From NCBI GenBank assembly GCA_001599755.1, contig BCHX01000007.1, positions 2,728,001 to 2,792,000 on the forward strand: a stretch of DNA of 64,000 bases. The letters run 5' to 3'. Below, piece after piece: positions 54,601 through 64,000 of the stretch. The notes below the pieces were generated by a model, which searched no databases, was not told the origin of the DNA, and worked only from the letters and a program-made list of their open reading frames with translations. Numbering within the stretch: position 1 is the stretch's first letter; each line of letters begins with the position of its first letter. Source of the stretch: Gliomastix tumulicola. Taxonomy: Eukaryota > Ascomycota > Sordariomycetes > Hypocreales > Bionectriaceae. The position numbers and the translations under genes are program-made.

Positions 54601-55498
54601 TAACCCCGACTCCAGGGACCAAGGCAACCGTGGTCCAATCTCTTGGGCCGCTGAAGAAGGTCAAACTGACGCTGTCGAGATGCTCCTTGACCGATCAGAT
54701 GTTGACGCGGCAGCCCCCGACACCAGCAAACGGACACCCCTTCATTGGGCTTTATACTATTCGCAGAATACCGATGTTGTGGAACTCCTGCTGGAGTCGC
54801 ATGTAGCCAGCATGAATTGGAAGGATGATTCGGGGCAGAGTGTTCTGGCGTGTGCCGCAGAAAGGGGCTTTACTGAGGCTGTGGAGGTGCTGATGCGTGC
54901 GGAAGGAGTTGACATAAACATCACCGATCACAAGGGAAGGACGCCACTATCTCTAGCCACGGAAAGCGGTTACAACAAAGTTATCCAGGCGTTACTCACG
55001 TCGCCGGATATTGACGTCAACACGCGTGACCTCAACGGAAAGTCAGCCCTTCACCATTCGATCCGGGCGAGCTGGCACGGGACGCCGCAATTGCTCCTGC
55101 AGGCTGCTAACATCGACCCTGATCCTCGGGACAATGACGGGCGTACGCCCCTGTCCTACGCCGCGACAGAGGTTGCGACAGTGAGCGCAAAGGAGGTGGT
55201 CGAGCTATTGTTGGCGGTGCCGGGGGTTGACGTCGGTTCGCGGGACAAGGATGGCCGCACGCCGCTCTTCTGGGCTGTGAGAACAAGACGAGAGGGCACG
55301 ATTCGGGCGCTGCTGGGCGTGGAGAGACTGCCTAGTGATATCGACGGCCTATGTCGGGATGACACGGGGCTCAGCGTGGTGGATTGGGCAGCTTTCCGGG
55401 GCGACGACAAGTTAGTAGAGATGCTCGTGGAACGGGGGGCGACGAGGCCGGAGGATATCTTGGGAGTCCAACGCTTGTTCTTGGATGGAGAGATATGA
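51689..55498 (+). CDS. NACHT/ankyrin NOD-like receptor
   Basis: Three exons, 51689-51789, 51842-52942 and 52999-55498, encode 1233 aa. The N-terminal about 150 residues are helical (MDLGSDLLSIAQLANKL, then VRSLSIVLQDADIH), a common fungal STAND effector or adaptor region. The NACHT follows: P-loop PGIPGSGKTI around Lys206 and Walker B IYLVIDALDEC around Asp304. From about residue 637 to 1210 there are about 15-16 ankyrin repeats with the pattern GRTPLSWAAKNGHLEVVRLLV; they are diverged from each other, not near-identical. The introns have GTCAGT and GTAAGC donors and CGCAG and AACAG acceptors. This is the only intact ankyrin-bearing NACHT gene in the window. Proteins of this plan detect ligands with the repeats and act in non-self recognition; the ligand here is unknown. 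Confidence 0.9.
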
Positions 55499-56700
55499 AG
55501 CCGTAGAGATATCTAGGATAAGATCTCGTCTCTTGCCACCTCAATGTCCAGCTATTATGCGAGTGCATGACACGTAGTTCGACTCCGGATTATTCATCCA
55601 CGTGGATGGCTAGCTGAACTCTATTCATAAAAGCTGGGGAAGTCTGAGCCCCGACCAGTCAGCCTCGGCATAAAGGGGTAAGACCAGGTCAGGGTTCGAT
55701 GGTGTACCAGCCATGTGGACGACATCAGTCGGCAGGGAAAGCGTCCAGTTCAAACGGGTATTGACACAGAGCCTAATGGACATTTGTCATCTGAGGCTCG
55801 TTCACTTTTCATAACGAGTAGCGAGGGGCATGAGTTGGGCAGTCCTTGGACAGAATGGCATCAGGCCACTCTTAGACCCGTGGACGTCGTACTGGCGGTC
55901 GCATACACCAATCCAGTAACTGTCCCCTCTGGCCCAAAATGAACACCCTTCAGCCGTTCAACCTGAGCGATGTTCCGAATCGGCAACGAGGCTAATTAAT
56001 CGTCACCCGCCCCAGGAAACAGAGCGGGGAGGACGGACACACAAATGTGGCAAGACGTTTCGGCCTCGGAGCGCTGGAACAGGGTGGATAGCGCTAGAAG
56101 CCCGCTGTAAGCAACCCCGGCTTATCTCGAGCCTGACATATTAACCCCCACAGGCTGTCTCTCGTCATCCCCTAAACCTGTTCCCCCCGACAGCGCTGAT
56201 TAATCCACTCCACCCCTCTATAAACCCAGATGCTTTAGACCGCCACAGTCATACCAGGTGGGTTTAATTCTGTCACCTGTGTGGCGGTACACCTCGGCTT
56301 GGGAGGCGAGTTGAACCCCACTGCCAGCCGGCCGGGTTCTTGGAGCAACGCCCGAATATGGAGGGAGGGATTCCAAGATACTCAATTCTACAACGTAAAA
56401 ACCATCATGACCAAAAAAAAAAAAAAAAACCATGCCAAATAAAAAGGCGCTCCCGGGGCCGCCAGAGGGCATTTTCCTCCTGATCTCTTAGAGTTCTCTT
56501 CTCTCTCTCTTTCTTCCTCGGAGGATACAACTTTGATTCAAGGAAATTTTATTTGGTTCATATACATACATGACTGCCGTGTCTCACTTACACGCAGTGT
56601 AAACCCCTGTCATTTTTATTGCCGACCCCTCGGTAGAGGCTATACACACACATACGTCGGGCCTCACGTGCCACCACCCCTCACAAAGGCCACCACCACC
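55499..56700. other. Intergenic region upstream of panB
   Basis: No gene is recognised. A run of 18 A lies at about 56414-56431, and CT-rich sequence at about 56490-56520 is typical of a transcript leader. The frame of the PanB protein is open upstream to an ATG at 56533, but that part looks like leader. Confidence 0.45.
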
Positions 56701-57833
56701 ATGTCGCTGTCGTGCGGCCGACGGTCGTGCGCCTCCTTGCTGGCGAGGGGAGTAGCACGGCCGATACCTTGGACTACAACAGCATCATCATCGTCGTCAT
56801 CATCACTCCTCCCGTCCATCATTACATCTTCCCCCACCTCGGTGTCACCTTCCAACCATGTTGTTCAGGTCCGCCACAGCTCGCACTCCCCGATGGGCGC
56901 CCCGGCCGCCAACCAGCGGAAAAAGGTCACCGTCGGCACGCTCCGTGCCCTGCACCGCAAGCGCGAGCCCATCACCGTCATCACGGCGTACGACTTCCCG
57001 TCGGCGCACGTCGCCGACCACGCGGGCATGGACGTGATCCTCGTCGGCGACAGCCTGGCCATGGTGGCGCTCGGGATGGAGGACACGAGCGAGGTGCTGC
57101 TCGAGGAGATGCTGCTGCACTGTCGGAGTGTAGCGCGGGCGACAAAGTCCGCCTTTACTGTGAGTTTCAACCCCCCCTTGCCCCTGCGAAGTAGTAACTA
57201 GAAGCTAATGTCCTTGTGTAGGTCGGCGACCTGCCCATGGGCACCTATGAGATCGCCCCGGAGCAGGCCCTCGCCACGGCCATCCGCTTCGTCAAGGAGG
57301 GCCGCGTGCAGAGCGTCAAGCTCGAGGGCGGCAAGGAGATGGGGCCGACGATCCAGAAGATCACGACGGCGGGCATCCCCGTCCTGGGCCACGTCGGCCT
57401 GACGCCGCAGCGCCAGAACGCGCTCGGCGGCTTCCGCGTCCAGGGCAAGACGTGCAACGGGGCGCTGCGCATCCTCGAGGACGCCCTCGCCGTGCAGGAG
57501 GCCGGCGCCTTCGCCGTCGTGCTCGAGGCCGTGCCCGCCGAGGTCGCGGCCGTCATCACCGACAAGCTGCGCATCCCGACCATCGGCATCGGCGCGGGCG
57601 CCGGCTGCTCGGGCCAGGTCCTCGTGCAGGCGGACATGGCGGGCAACTTCCCGCCCGGCCGTTTCCTGCCCAAGTTCGTGAAGCGGTACGGCGACGTCTG
57701 GGGCGAGAGCATGCGCGCGATCGAGGCGTATCGGGACGAGGTCAAGGGCGGGGTGTATCCCGCGCCGGAGCACACGTACCCGGCGCCCAAGGAGGAGGTC
57801 GAGGCGTTTGTGGACGCCGTCAAGGACTTGTGA
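56701..57833 (+). CDS. panB: 3-methyl-2-oxobutanoate hydroxymethyltransferase (ketopantoate hydroxymethyltransferase)
   Basis: Two exons, 56701-57159 and 57222-57833, encode 356 aa. The enzyme moves a hydroxymethyl group from methylene-tetrahydrofolate to 2-oxoisovalerate, the first step of pantothenate (coenzyme A) synthesis. Visible motifs are VTVGTLRALHRKREPITVITAYDFPSA, VGDSLAMVALGMEDT (metal site), VGDLPMGTYE, VKLEGGKE, GHVGLTPQ, PTIGIGAGAGCSGQVLV and LPKFVKRY. The first about 60 residues are rich in Ser, Arg and Ala with few acids and look like a mitochondrial presequence, as in other fungal PanB. I chose the ATG at 56701 for this reason; an upstream in-frame ATG at 56533 is less likely. 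The intron has a GTGAGT donor and a GTGTAG acceptor. Confidence 0.94.
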
Positions 57834-58092
57834 TTTTTCTTTTTCTTTTTCTTTTTCTTTCTATGCCCGTACATATTTTCGTCGGATTGGCGGTCATTTT
57901 GTTTGCTGGAGTTATGCGCATAGCAGGCGTGGGTAGTAGATAGATCATCATTAGGAAAGTTTCCGGCACCCACCCCCCGAAGGGAGGGGGGAGAGAAGGC
58001 CAACGGAAAACAGCACAAAAATAGAAAAATGAGGCATTTGCTGCATAGACGACGACGACGGGTCATGACGGGGATAGAAAAGACACACTCAG

Positions 58093-58637
58093 TCAGCCAA
58101 ACGCCGGCGTCATCGAATACGCAACCACCAGATGGCCCTGCCCATCCTTGAAGCACTACCAACCCCCCCCCCCGCCGTCAGCACGCAGCCAAGGATGATG
58201 TCCTTTGAGAACGACGTAAAACTCACCTGGTGCAGATTCCCCACGACCTCGTCCAGGCTGGGCGCAAACGCCTGGTTCACGTACAGGAACGCGCTGTCCG
58301 TCTCCTTGCACCGCAGCCTCTTGCGCAGGTACTGCACGACGAACTCGAACTTGTGGTCCGGGCTGAGCGCGGCCGTGGGCTTGGCCAGGACCGGGGCGGC
58401 GCCGACGGCCACGAAGCGCACGACGACCTTGGGCGGCTGCGCGGCCGTGAGCCGGGCGACGTCGGATGCCAGCGCCTCGCTCGTGCTCGGCGGGAGGTCG
58501 GCGAGGTGGACCGAGGCCTCCATGGTGAGGGGGAGGTCCGGGGAGGGTGTGCGGTCCTCGTCGGCTTCTTCGTCGTCGAAGGGCGGCGGCGGCGGCGGCT
58601 GCGGTAGGGCCGCGACGCTCTGGTCTAGTCTGCCCAT
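58093..58637 (-). CDS. ATG12: Autophagy ubiquitin-like protein ATG12
   Basis: Two exons, 58637-58227 and 58155-58093, encode 157 aa. After a disordered Pro/Glu-rich N-terminal part (about 1-65) comes the ubiquitin-like domain (VVVRFVAVGAAPVLAKP...KFEFVVQYLRKRLRC...LYVNQAFAPSLDEVVGNLHQCF) and the invariant end VVAYSMTPAFG with C-terminal Gly157. ATG12 is joined through this Gly to ATG5 by ATG7 and ATG10; the conjugate helps lipidate ATG8 during autophagosome growth. The second exon, only 20 codons, carries the essential C-terminus. The 71-bp intron has a GTGAGT donor, a TTGGTAG acceptor and a poly-G tract just before the acceptor. The start is the first ATG (58637). Confidence 0.95.
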
Positions 58638-59135
58638 TTTGTATATTTTGGAATTAAATGAAAAAAAGTTAAGACTGTAAAACAGTTGCGATCCCGCTGT
58701 CTTTTTTTCTTCCCGTACGGACGGCGAGTGGATTGTTGGGAGTGATTTACAATGATGGGGGGATGACAGTGGAAGTCAGCTGCACATTGATGAATACTAA
58801 GGTTGGCAGCACAGTGTATTATACCACAAACTCTGTCTTCACACTGTACTGATATCATTTGCAACACCAAAGGTCCAAAGGTCCAAAGGAGGGGAACAAG
58901 GCAGTCAGCAGATCATGTCACAGTCACAAAATGAGGCACGGCACGATACTGATTATTTTCTTTTAACAAGTATTGGATTGATTTCGTAAAGCATAGCTAA
59001 TCTGTTTCCAGCGTAACATCTTGATCTTTACCCAAGGGAAAAAATTCTAAACAAAGGGAAACTCCCAGTCCTCCTCGTCTATCGTTATCTTTCTTTTCTT
59101 CTTTTATCTCTATCGGTCTTGTACTACTAATTACT
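58638..59135. other. Intergenic region
   Basis: Promoter of ATG12 and 3' flank of the PAL gene, both on the minus strand. A/T-rich; no gene is recognised. Confidence 0.45.
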
Positions 59136-61427
59136 TTAGTGACCGTTGGTGCCGTTGCTGTGGCCGTTGGTACCGTTGCTGTGGCCGTTGGTGCCGTTGG
59201 CGACACCGTTGGCGAAGCCGCCGCGGCTCTTCAGGTTGGCGCTGAGAGCAGCAAACTCCTCGGGGGTCCGGGGAGCACCCGTCTTGCCGTCGAGGACGAC
59301 GTCGAGCAGGGTGCCCTTGTTGAGGGACTCGTAGACGCGCGAGACCCAGCTGCCGATGGTCTTCTTGTGGGTGGTGTCGCGGCCGCGCTTGTGGTTGAAG
59401 AGCGGGTCGTCCTCGAGGCCGTAGTTGGGGGGCACGCTGAGGCCCTCGCGGATGAAGGTGTAGATGGGGGCGGTGCCCTCGCCGAGCTGGGTGGCGATGT
59501 CGACGGGCTTGAGGGCGACGTTGGGGTAGAAGATGGTCGAGGCCGTGGCGACGAGCGTCTTCTCGAAGTGGGCGCGGAAGGCGGCCAGCTGCGAGACGGT
59601 CACGTCGACGTTGTTCTCGGCAAGCACCTTGAGGACCGGGGCGGTGACGGCCTCGACGGTGGGGGTGACACGGTCGGTCCAGTTGCCCGCGTTCCAGTGC
59701 ATCCAGGTCTCCTCGATGACGGGGGCCGTCACCTCGGTGATCTTGGCGTGGATCTCCTCGCTGAGGCTCAGGACGCCAAAGGCACCGGCCTCGGTCTTGT
59801 CCTGCAGGACGGTCTCGGAGAGGGTCTTCTGGAAGAGGCGGTGGGTGGCGCGGAGCTCGATGCCCTGCGAGGCGACGAACAGGTGGCAGGCGACCATGTG
59901 GCGGAGGATGTCGAGGGCCTCGAGGGTCTTGCGGGCCGAGACGAGGGCCAGCGAGTTGATGCCCTGGTTGTGCATCTCGGCGGACATGACGTGGGAGGAG
60001 ACGGGGTGGGCGAGGGCAGCGAGCTCGGACATGTAGGCGGACATGTTGGTGTCAATGCCCTTCATGGTGAAGTTCTCGCGGTTGGAGGCGTTGAGGTTGG
60101 CCTCGAGACCGTTGTTGGTGGCGGGGTTGATGAGCTCCGAGACCTGGGAGAAGATCATGCGGCCAATCATCTGCAGAGCCTGCCTGGTCTTGTCCATGGC
60201 AGTGGTGACGGTGACGGCCTGGAAGTTGCCGCCAGAGTAGACGTCGCCGACGACCTTGCCGTCGGGGGTCTCGAAGACGTCGACGAGAGGGTTGTCCGAG
60301 GTGGAGTTGAGCTCCGTCTCGAGCTGGCTCTGGGCGAGGAGGAGATCCTCGAGGTAGGGGCCGATCCACTGGGGAGCGGTACGGGTAGAGTAACGATCCT
60401 GCCAGAGACCGTCACCAGTGCGGCGGCGCTGGTCGAGACCAATGACGAACTTGGAGCCCTGGAGGGCAGCCTTGATGTTGGCAGCAGCCTCGATCTGGCC
60501 GGCGTGGGGGCGGATGGCGTGGATGAAAGGCTGGGCCCACTCGACGTTGCCGCCGAGAGCCTCGGAGGCGTAGGCGGTCAGGCGCTGGGAGAGGTAGGCG
60601 AGCTGCTGGGCGTCGTACAGGACGAGCGAGGCGACGGCGACCGAGGGGGCGGTACCGTTGATCAGGGCAAGACCCTCCTTGGGCTGGAGAGCCTCGAGGT
60701 AGAGGTCGGCGGCCTTGAGGGCCTCGTTGGCGGGCATGACCTTGGCGTCCTTGCCGCGGCCGGTCTGGACCCAGACGTCGGGGTTGCCGATGACGGCACC
60801 GGCGATGTAGGACATGGGCATCAGGTCACCGGAGGCGGAGATGGTGCCGCGGAGGGGGACAAGGGGCACGATGTTGGCCTTGACCATGTTGACGAGCTGC
60901 TTGAGGACCTCGACACGGATGGCGGAGTGGCCACGGAGGTTCTGGTTGGCACGGGCGATCATGGCACCGCGCACCCACTCAGGGGGCATGACGTGGCCGG
61001 GCTCGCGCTCCGAGTTGGCCTGGGGGTTCTTGTCGGCATCGGTGATGATGGCGGACTGGGTGTGCTGGAGAAGACCGATCTGGAGGTCGAGGAGCTCCTT
61101 CCGGCGGACCTCTTCCTCACCCTCCATGGCCGTCCGGACGTCGGCGGAGCCGCCGAAGCCGGTGTTGACACCGTAGACGACATTCTCGCCGTTGACGAGG
61201 TACTGGCCGAGGGCCTCGATGCTCTGCTCCAGGCGCTTGGCGAGGTCCTTGTCCTCTGAGATGGAGGCCGCGACGCTGTGGCGGGCGACGGCGACGATGC
61301 TGGGGATGTCGAGGTTGTTGCCGTCGAGGACGATGCTGGACTTGCCGGTCTTGAGGTCCTGGAGGCGGTTCCAGAGACCGAAGGTCTGGGTCCCGTGAGG
61401 GGTGTTGTTGCCCTTGGCGACGACCAT
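59136..61427 (-). CDS. PAL: Phenylalanine ammonia-lyase
   Basis: Intronless gene for 763 aa, the size of fungal PAL and much longer than histidine ammonia-lyase. It deaminates L-phenylalanine to trans-cinnamate. The Ala198-Ser199-Gly200 triad in GTISASGDLMPMSY forms the MIO cofactor; the catalytic Tyr is at 85 (VVYGVNTGFGGSADVR). Other conserved parts are RANQNLRGHSAIR, NPDVW, QDRYSTRTAPQWIGP, NSTSDNPLV and SAEMHNQGINSLAL. At the substrate-selectivity position the pair is His122-Thr123 (fungal PAL/TAL often has His-Gln), so some activity on tyrosine cannot be ruled out. The C-terminus ends in three copies of NGTNGHS-like repeats. Codon use is strongly GC3-biased, suggesting high expression. 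A 706-aa antisense open frame is a by-product of that bias. Its long promoter region lies to the right. Confidence 0.95.
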   Translation of the reverse strand: MVVAKGNNTPHGTQTFGLWNRLQDLKTGKSSIVLDGNNLDIPSIVAVARHSVAASISEDKDLAKRLEQSIEALGQYLVNGENVVYGVNTGFGGSADVRTAMEGEEEVRRKELLDLQIGLLQHTQSAIITDADKNPQANSEREPGHVMPPEWVRGAMIARANQNLRGHSAIRVEVLKQLVNMVKANIVPLVPLRGTISASGDLMPMSYIAGAVIGNPDVWVQTGRGKDAKVMPANEALKAADLYLEALQPKEGLALINGTAPSVAVASLVLYDAQQLAYLSQRLTAYASEALGGNVEWAQPFIHAIRPHAGQIEAAANIKAALQGSKFVIGLDQRRRTGDGLWQDRYSTRTAPQWIGPYLEDLLLAQSQLETELNSTSDNPLVDVFETPDGKVVGDVYSGGNFQAVTVTTAMDKTRQALQMIGRMIFSQVSELINPATNNGLEANLNASNRENFTMKGIDTNMSAYMSELAALAHPVSSHVMSAEMHNQGINSLALVSARKTLEALDILRHMVACHLFVASQGIELRATHRLFQKTLSETVLQDKTEAGAFGVLSLSEEIHAKITEVTAPVIEETWMHWNAGNWTDRVTPTVEAVTAPVLKVLAENNVDVTVSQLAAFRAHFEKTLVATASTIFYPNVALKPVDIATQLGEGTAPIYTFIREGLSVPPNYGLEDDPLFNHKRGRDTTHKKTIGSWVSRVYESLNKGTLLDVVLDGKTGAPRTPEEFAALSANLKSRGGFANGVANGTNGHSNGTNGHSNGTNGH

Positions 61428-62495
61428 TGTAACTTGTGTGTGTATGTATGTGTGAAGAAGAAGAAGAAGAAGGAGGAGGAGGCAGAAGGCGGAGGGGTAT
61501 CAAGGAGTTATGAAGAAAGGGAGGTGGTGATGGGTCACTTGTCTGCTCTCAAAGTAGCCAAGTCTGCCTGCTGCTGCTCATGAGGTCTGGAGAAGCAAGA
61601 AACAAATCGAGGAGGTCAAGCGAGGGCGACGACGGGTTATATAGGTCGCACAGGCGGCGGCGGCGGCGTCCCGGATAGAAGATGTCCTGCTCTGTGTGTC
61701 TGTCTCTCCGACGAGCAAGCAACCAAGCGACCAAGCAAGCTGGACGAGAAGAAAGCGAACCCCACGATAAGCCGTGTCCGGACAAGGGGGGGGGCGTGTG
61801 CGTATGTGGAGGAGGGTGGTCACCCCTTGAGGCCTTCAGGGTCGGCCGGAGGTGAGACCTTGGGATTGTCTGTCCTTGCTCTGCACTCACAACAACGGGC
61901 GGGATAAAAAAAAATCAAAAAAAAACAGCGCCACCAGCATGCAGAAACACGCAAAATTGGCGGTGTGAGAGGATTCAGGAAGGAATGGATTGCCCGGCAG
62001 TGCAGGCAAAGGATTACAACAAAAATCCCTAAGCGAGGTTATCAACAAGTGTCAGAGTGGGAGTGGGAGGACCGGGTTGTTGGGTGAGAAGTGAGAAGAC
62101 ACCAGACAGAGACATGGAGTTGTGCAGGCAGGCAGGCAGGCGTGCATACAGAAAGTGGGAAAGAGGTGAGAATTGGCACCCGCCCTTGGACGATAATCCC
62201 GAAGCAAGCCATTTTTTCCCCTTCCCATCTAGATAGCGCCGCGCCTTGGAGCCAATCTACGCGCGCTATAATTGTTAGGGGAGGGGAGGGGAGGGGTGTG
62301 TGGGCGAAGGAGGGAAAAAGGTACTTACGGGCTTGCTTCAAGTCGTCTGTGAATCCTCGAAGTCGCCGCCAGGCTCAGGTCCAGGGCTCTAGAACGCGCG
62401 CGTGTGTGTGAAAGGGCTAAGGAAACTCGGACTACGAGGGCAGATCGAGGCGCTAGTGCCCCTCCAAAAGCCGCAGCATGTACGAGTAGCTAGGA

Positions 62496-62530
62496 GTATC
62501 AGGTATCAGGTATCAGGTATCAGGTATCAG
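62496..62530. repeat. Five perfect copies of a 7-bp unit
   Basis: The unit GTATCAG occurs five times in a row with no mismatch. Confidence 0.92.
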
Positions 62531-62975
62531 TTGTCTCTCATGGAGGCGTCGGGACAGCCTGCATGATAGGGCCACGCATGTCTGAGTCCAGCTCTCGTCT
62601 GGCCGCATGTATGTGCCATCGCGCGCATACGCATATGCACGGCGCAAGCCCGTAAGCGAGGGAGGCCCGGGCTGGAAGGCCGTTGATTGGGCGGCCGGAG
62701 GGCTTATCACGCCGCTGCTGCTGATACGAGCCAACCCTCCTCTTGGTCGTGCCGTGCTCGGTGTGATATCCCCCAATTGCCTGCGTATCTGACGGTCCTG
62801 GGCAAGCTGATGGACGAAAAGGGCGGCCGCCGAAGAGAGGCAAACACCCGCAACTGTTATCGTCGTTATAGCGAGTGGCAGCAGTCACACACACGTGTGC
62901 ACACCCTCAGCTGCAACGCGACACAGCCATCTCGCACTAGCACCAGGAACAAACTGCTACAGTAGCATGGTACCT

Positions 62976-63062
62976 ACATCCCATCCATCCATCAATCCAT
63001 CGACAGGAGGGACATCCATCCATCGCAAGGTACTGACTGACTGACTGACTGTATGGATGGAT
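62976..63062. repeat. CATC and ACTG simple repeats
   Basis: CATC-type units at about 62979-63025 and ACTG units (GACTGACTGACTGACTG) at about 63034-63051, followed by further GGAT units. Confidence 0.8.
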
Positions 63063-64000
63063 GAAATGCGACACTAGCCTGCTAAGCCCGATGGCCAAAT
63101 CTCACCCATCGAGAAATCTACTCCAAGAACCCTCGCAAATCTATTAAGCGAGAAAAAGGGGGACGTTCCCGATTTGACCTTTGCTGGGCGGCGATCCGTC
63201 ACAATCCTGATCCCCTCTCCCCTCTCCCCTCTGGCCCTCTTCTTGCCTTGTGTGTGTCATTGTACGGATGTAGTCCAGGTCCTGCTCGGCTTTACGTTGC
63301 GACTCATCAGATTTCTCCCGCCCATTCCGCCCTCCCCATTGGCCAATGCGCCAAAGTCCCTTATTCTACCAGACAACGACATCCCGCGCCAGCTGAGGCA
63401 TATACAAACAAAACCACCACGGCCGAGGACGACGGGTGTAGCCTGAGAGGGGTGTGGCCGTAGGATGGGGTCCAGCAAGTGTGATGGTGGTGTGGAAGTG
63501 CCTGTGTGTGCGTGTGTGTGTGAGTGGAAATGTGTGAGATCCCAACCTCCCGGTGTGCAGCTCCCTATCTCCCATCCTACGCTTCTTTCTCAAAGGCAAG
63601 AATCATCATCCCCCGATGCGACGCTGTTGTCGGAGCGCGTCTTGCGTTCTCCAGAGCCTCCGGAGGGCGCGGGGACAAGGGTATCGCCCCCCTGGTAACC
63701 GAATAGGCGCTATATGATCCCTGGCTCGCCGAAGGCGCCGGCGGAGGCATATATTGCGCCCCCCGTTCCGGGGCCCTGGCGGCCATGTCGCAGCAGCGAC
63801 TGCAACGCCGGCGTCCCGTAGAGACAGTAAGAAACAGGTAGGAAGTTGTACCTCCTAGTATGCAAATCCGATAGTGTTCGTCCCCTGCTGCCGAATGTGG
63901 GCTCTCCTGCCTAGCAGCCTAGCCTAGCCTATGCAGCTTCGCCTGGCAAGAGCGGCGTTTCGCCTGAGCGTGTCCTGCAGGACCTAAGTTCTCACGGGCA

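Larger units (their letters stand above)
61428..64000. other. PAL promoter and long intergenic region to the window edge
   Basis: No gene is recognised in about 2.6 kb. The first part is the PAL promoter and leader, with a GAA/GGA run (about 61453-61484). A good minus-strand donor (GTAAGTACC, near 62333) could mark a 5' untranslated intron of PAL, which I cannot confirm. Several simple repeats follow. Open frames are short and look random. Confidence 0.45.

Noticed and set aside
56533..56700. Upstream in-frame ATG giving a longer PanB
   Set aside because: The extra residues look like translated leader; the ATG at 56701 gives a proper mitochondrial presequence.
59139..61259. 706-aa open frame on the plus strand across the whole PAL gene
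   Set aside because: It is a mirror of PAL codons ending in G or C; the product is a low-complexity Gly/Val/Asp/Glu-rich string with no domain. PAL itself is certain.
62496..63062. Clusters of short tandem repeats as a possible CRISPR array or mobile-element end
   Set aside because: Units of 4-7 bp without spacers are ordinary microsatellites; no inverted repeats or transposase remains are near.

Overview
This window reads as nuclear DNA of a filamentous ascomycete (Pezizomycotina; Sordariomycetes is my best guess, an inference). The evidence is: protein genes cut by short introns (about 45-160 bp) with GTANGT-type donors, CTAAC or CTGAC branch sites and YAG acceptors; HET-domain and NACHT/ankyrin genes, which are typical of this group; a fungal-type GPI protein; and an intron-containing tRNA-Ser. 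One assembly gap (15 N inside a G run) lies at 27899-27913. Gene models below were built by hand from reading frames and splice sites.

Layout. 1-8.5 kb: a small secreted protein with a deaminase-like zinc motif, three hypothetical genes, and the decayed copy of a multi-span membrane protein. 8.5-17.3 kb: a self/non-self recognition block with an intact NACHT gene (- strand), a divergent NACHT/C2H2/ankyrin gene broken by one frameshift and one stop, and an ankyrin relic next to half of a HET domain. 19-34 kb: a GPI-anchored cysteine-rich protein, a mitochondrial stomatin-like protein, the Mms2-type ubiquitin E2 variant, a long disordered protein, a flavoprotein/F-box/repeat fusion and PRPP synthetase. 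34-50.5 kb: Mon2, a DsbA-like oxidoreductase, a HET gene with one frameshift, a large membrane protein, a CCDC130/YJU2-type splicing factor, a Ubc8/UBE2H-type E2 and tRNA-Ser(CGA). 51.6-61.4 kb: an intact NACHT/ankyrin gene, ketopantoate hydroxymethyltransferase, ATG12 and phenylalanine ammonia-lyase. 61.4-64 kb: no gene recognised.

How the genes relate. The housekeeping genes (Mon2, PRPP synthetase, Mms2, E2, ATG12, PanB) are not an operon or pathway cluster. The accessory genes share a theme: three STAND-type NACHT genes, one HET gene and one HET remnant, which in fungi serve non-self recognition and regulated cell death. They sit in islands where several genes are disrupted, while the conserved genes between them are intact.

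Most notable observations: (1) the E2 gene can be read correctly only if splicing includes an exon of exactly one nucleotide (position 49216), between two introns that each have perfect splice signals; the same gene has an 8-nt exon. (2) A secreted 223-aa protein carries an HAE...CxxC deaminase signature. (3) A PPC-decarboxylase-like (HFCD) flavoprotein domain is fused to an F-box-like segment and Trp-rich repeats. (4) The recognition-gene block shows a mixture of intact and freshly broken members.
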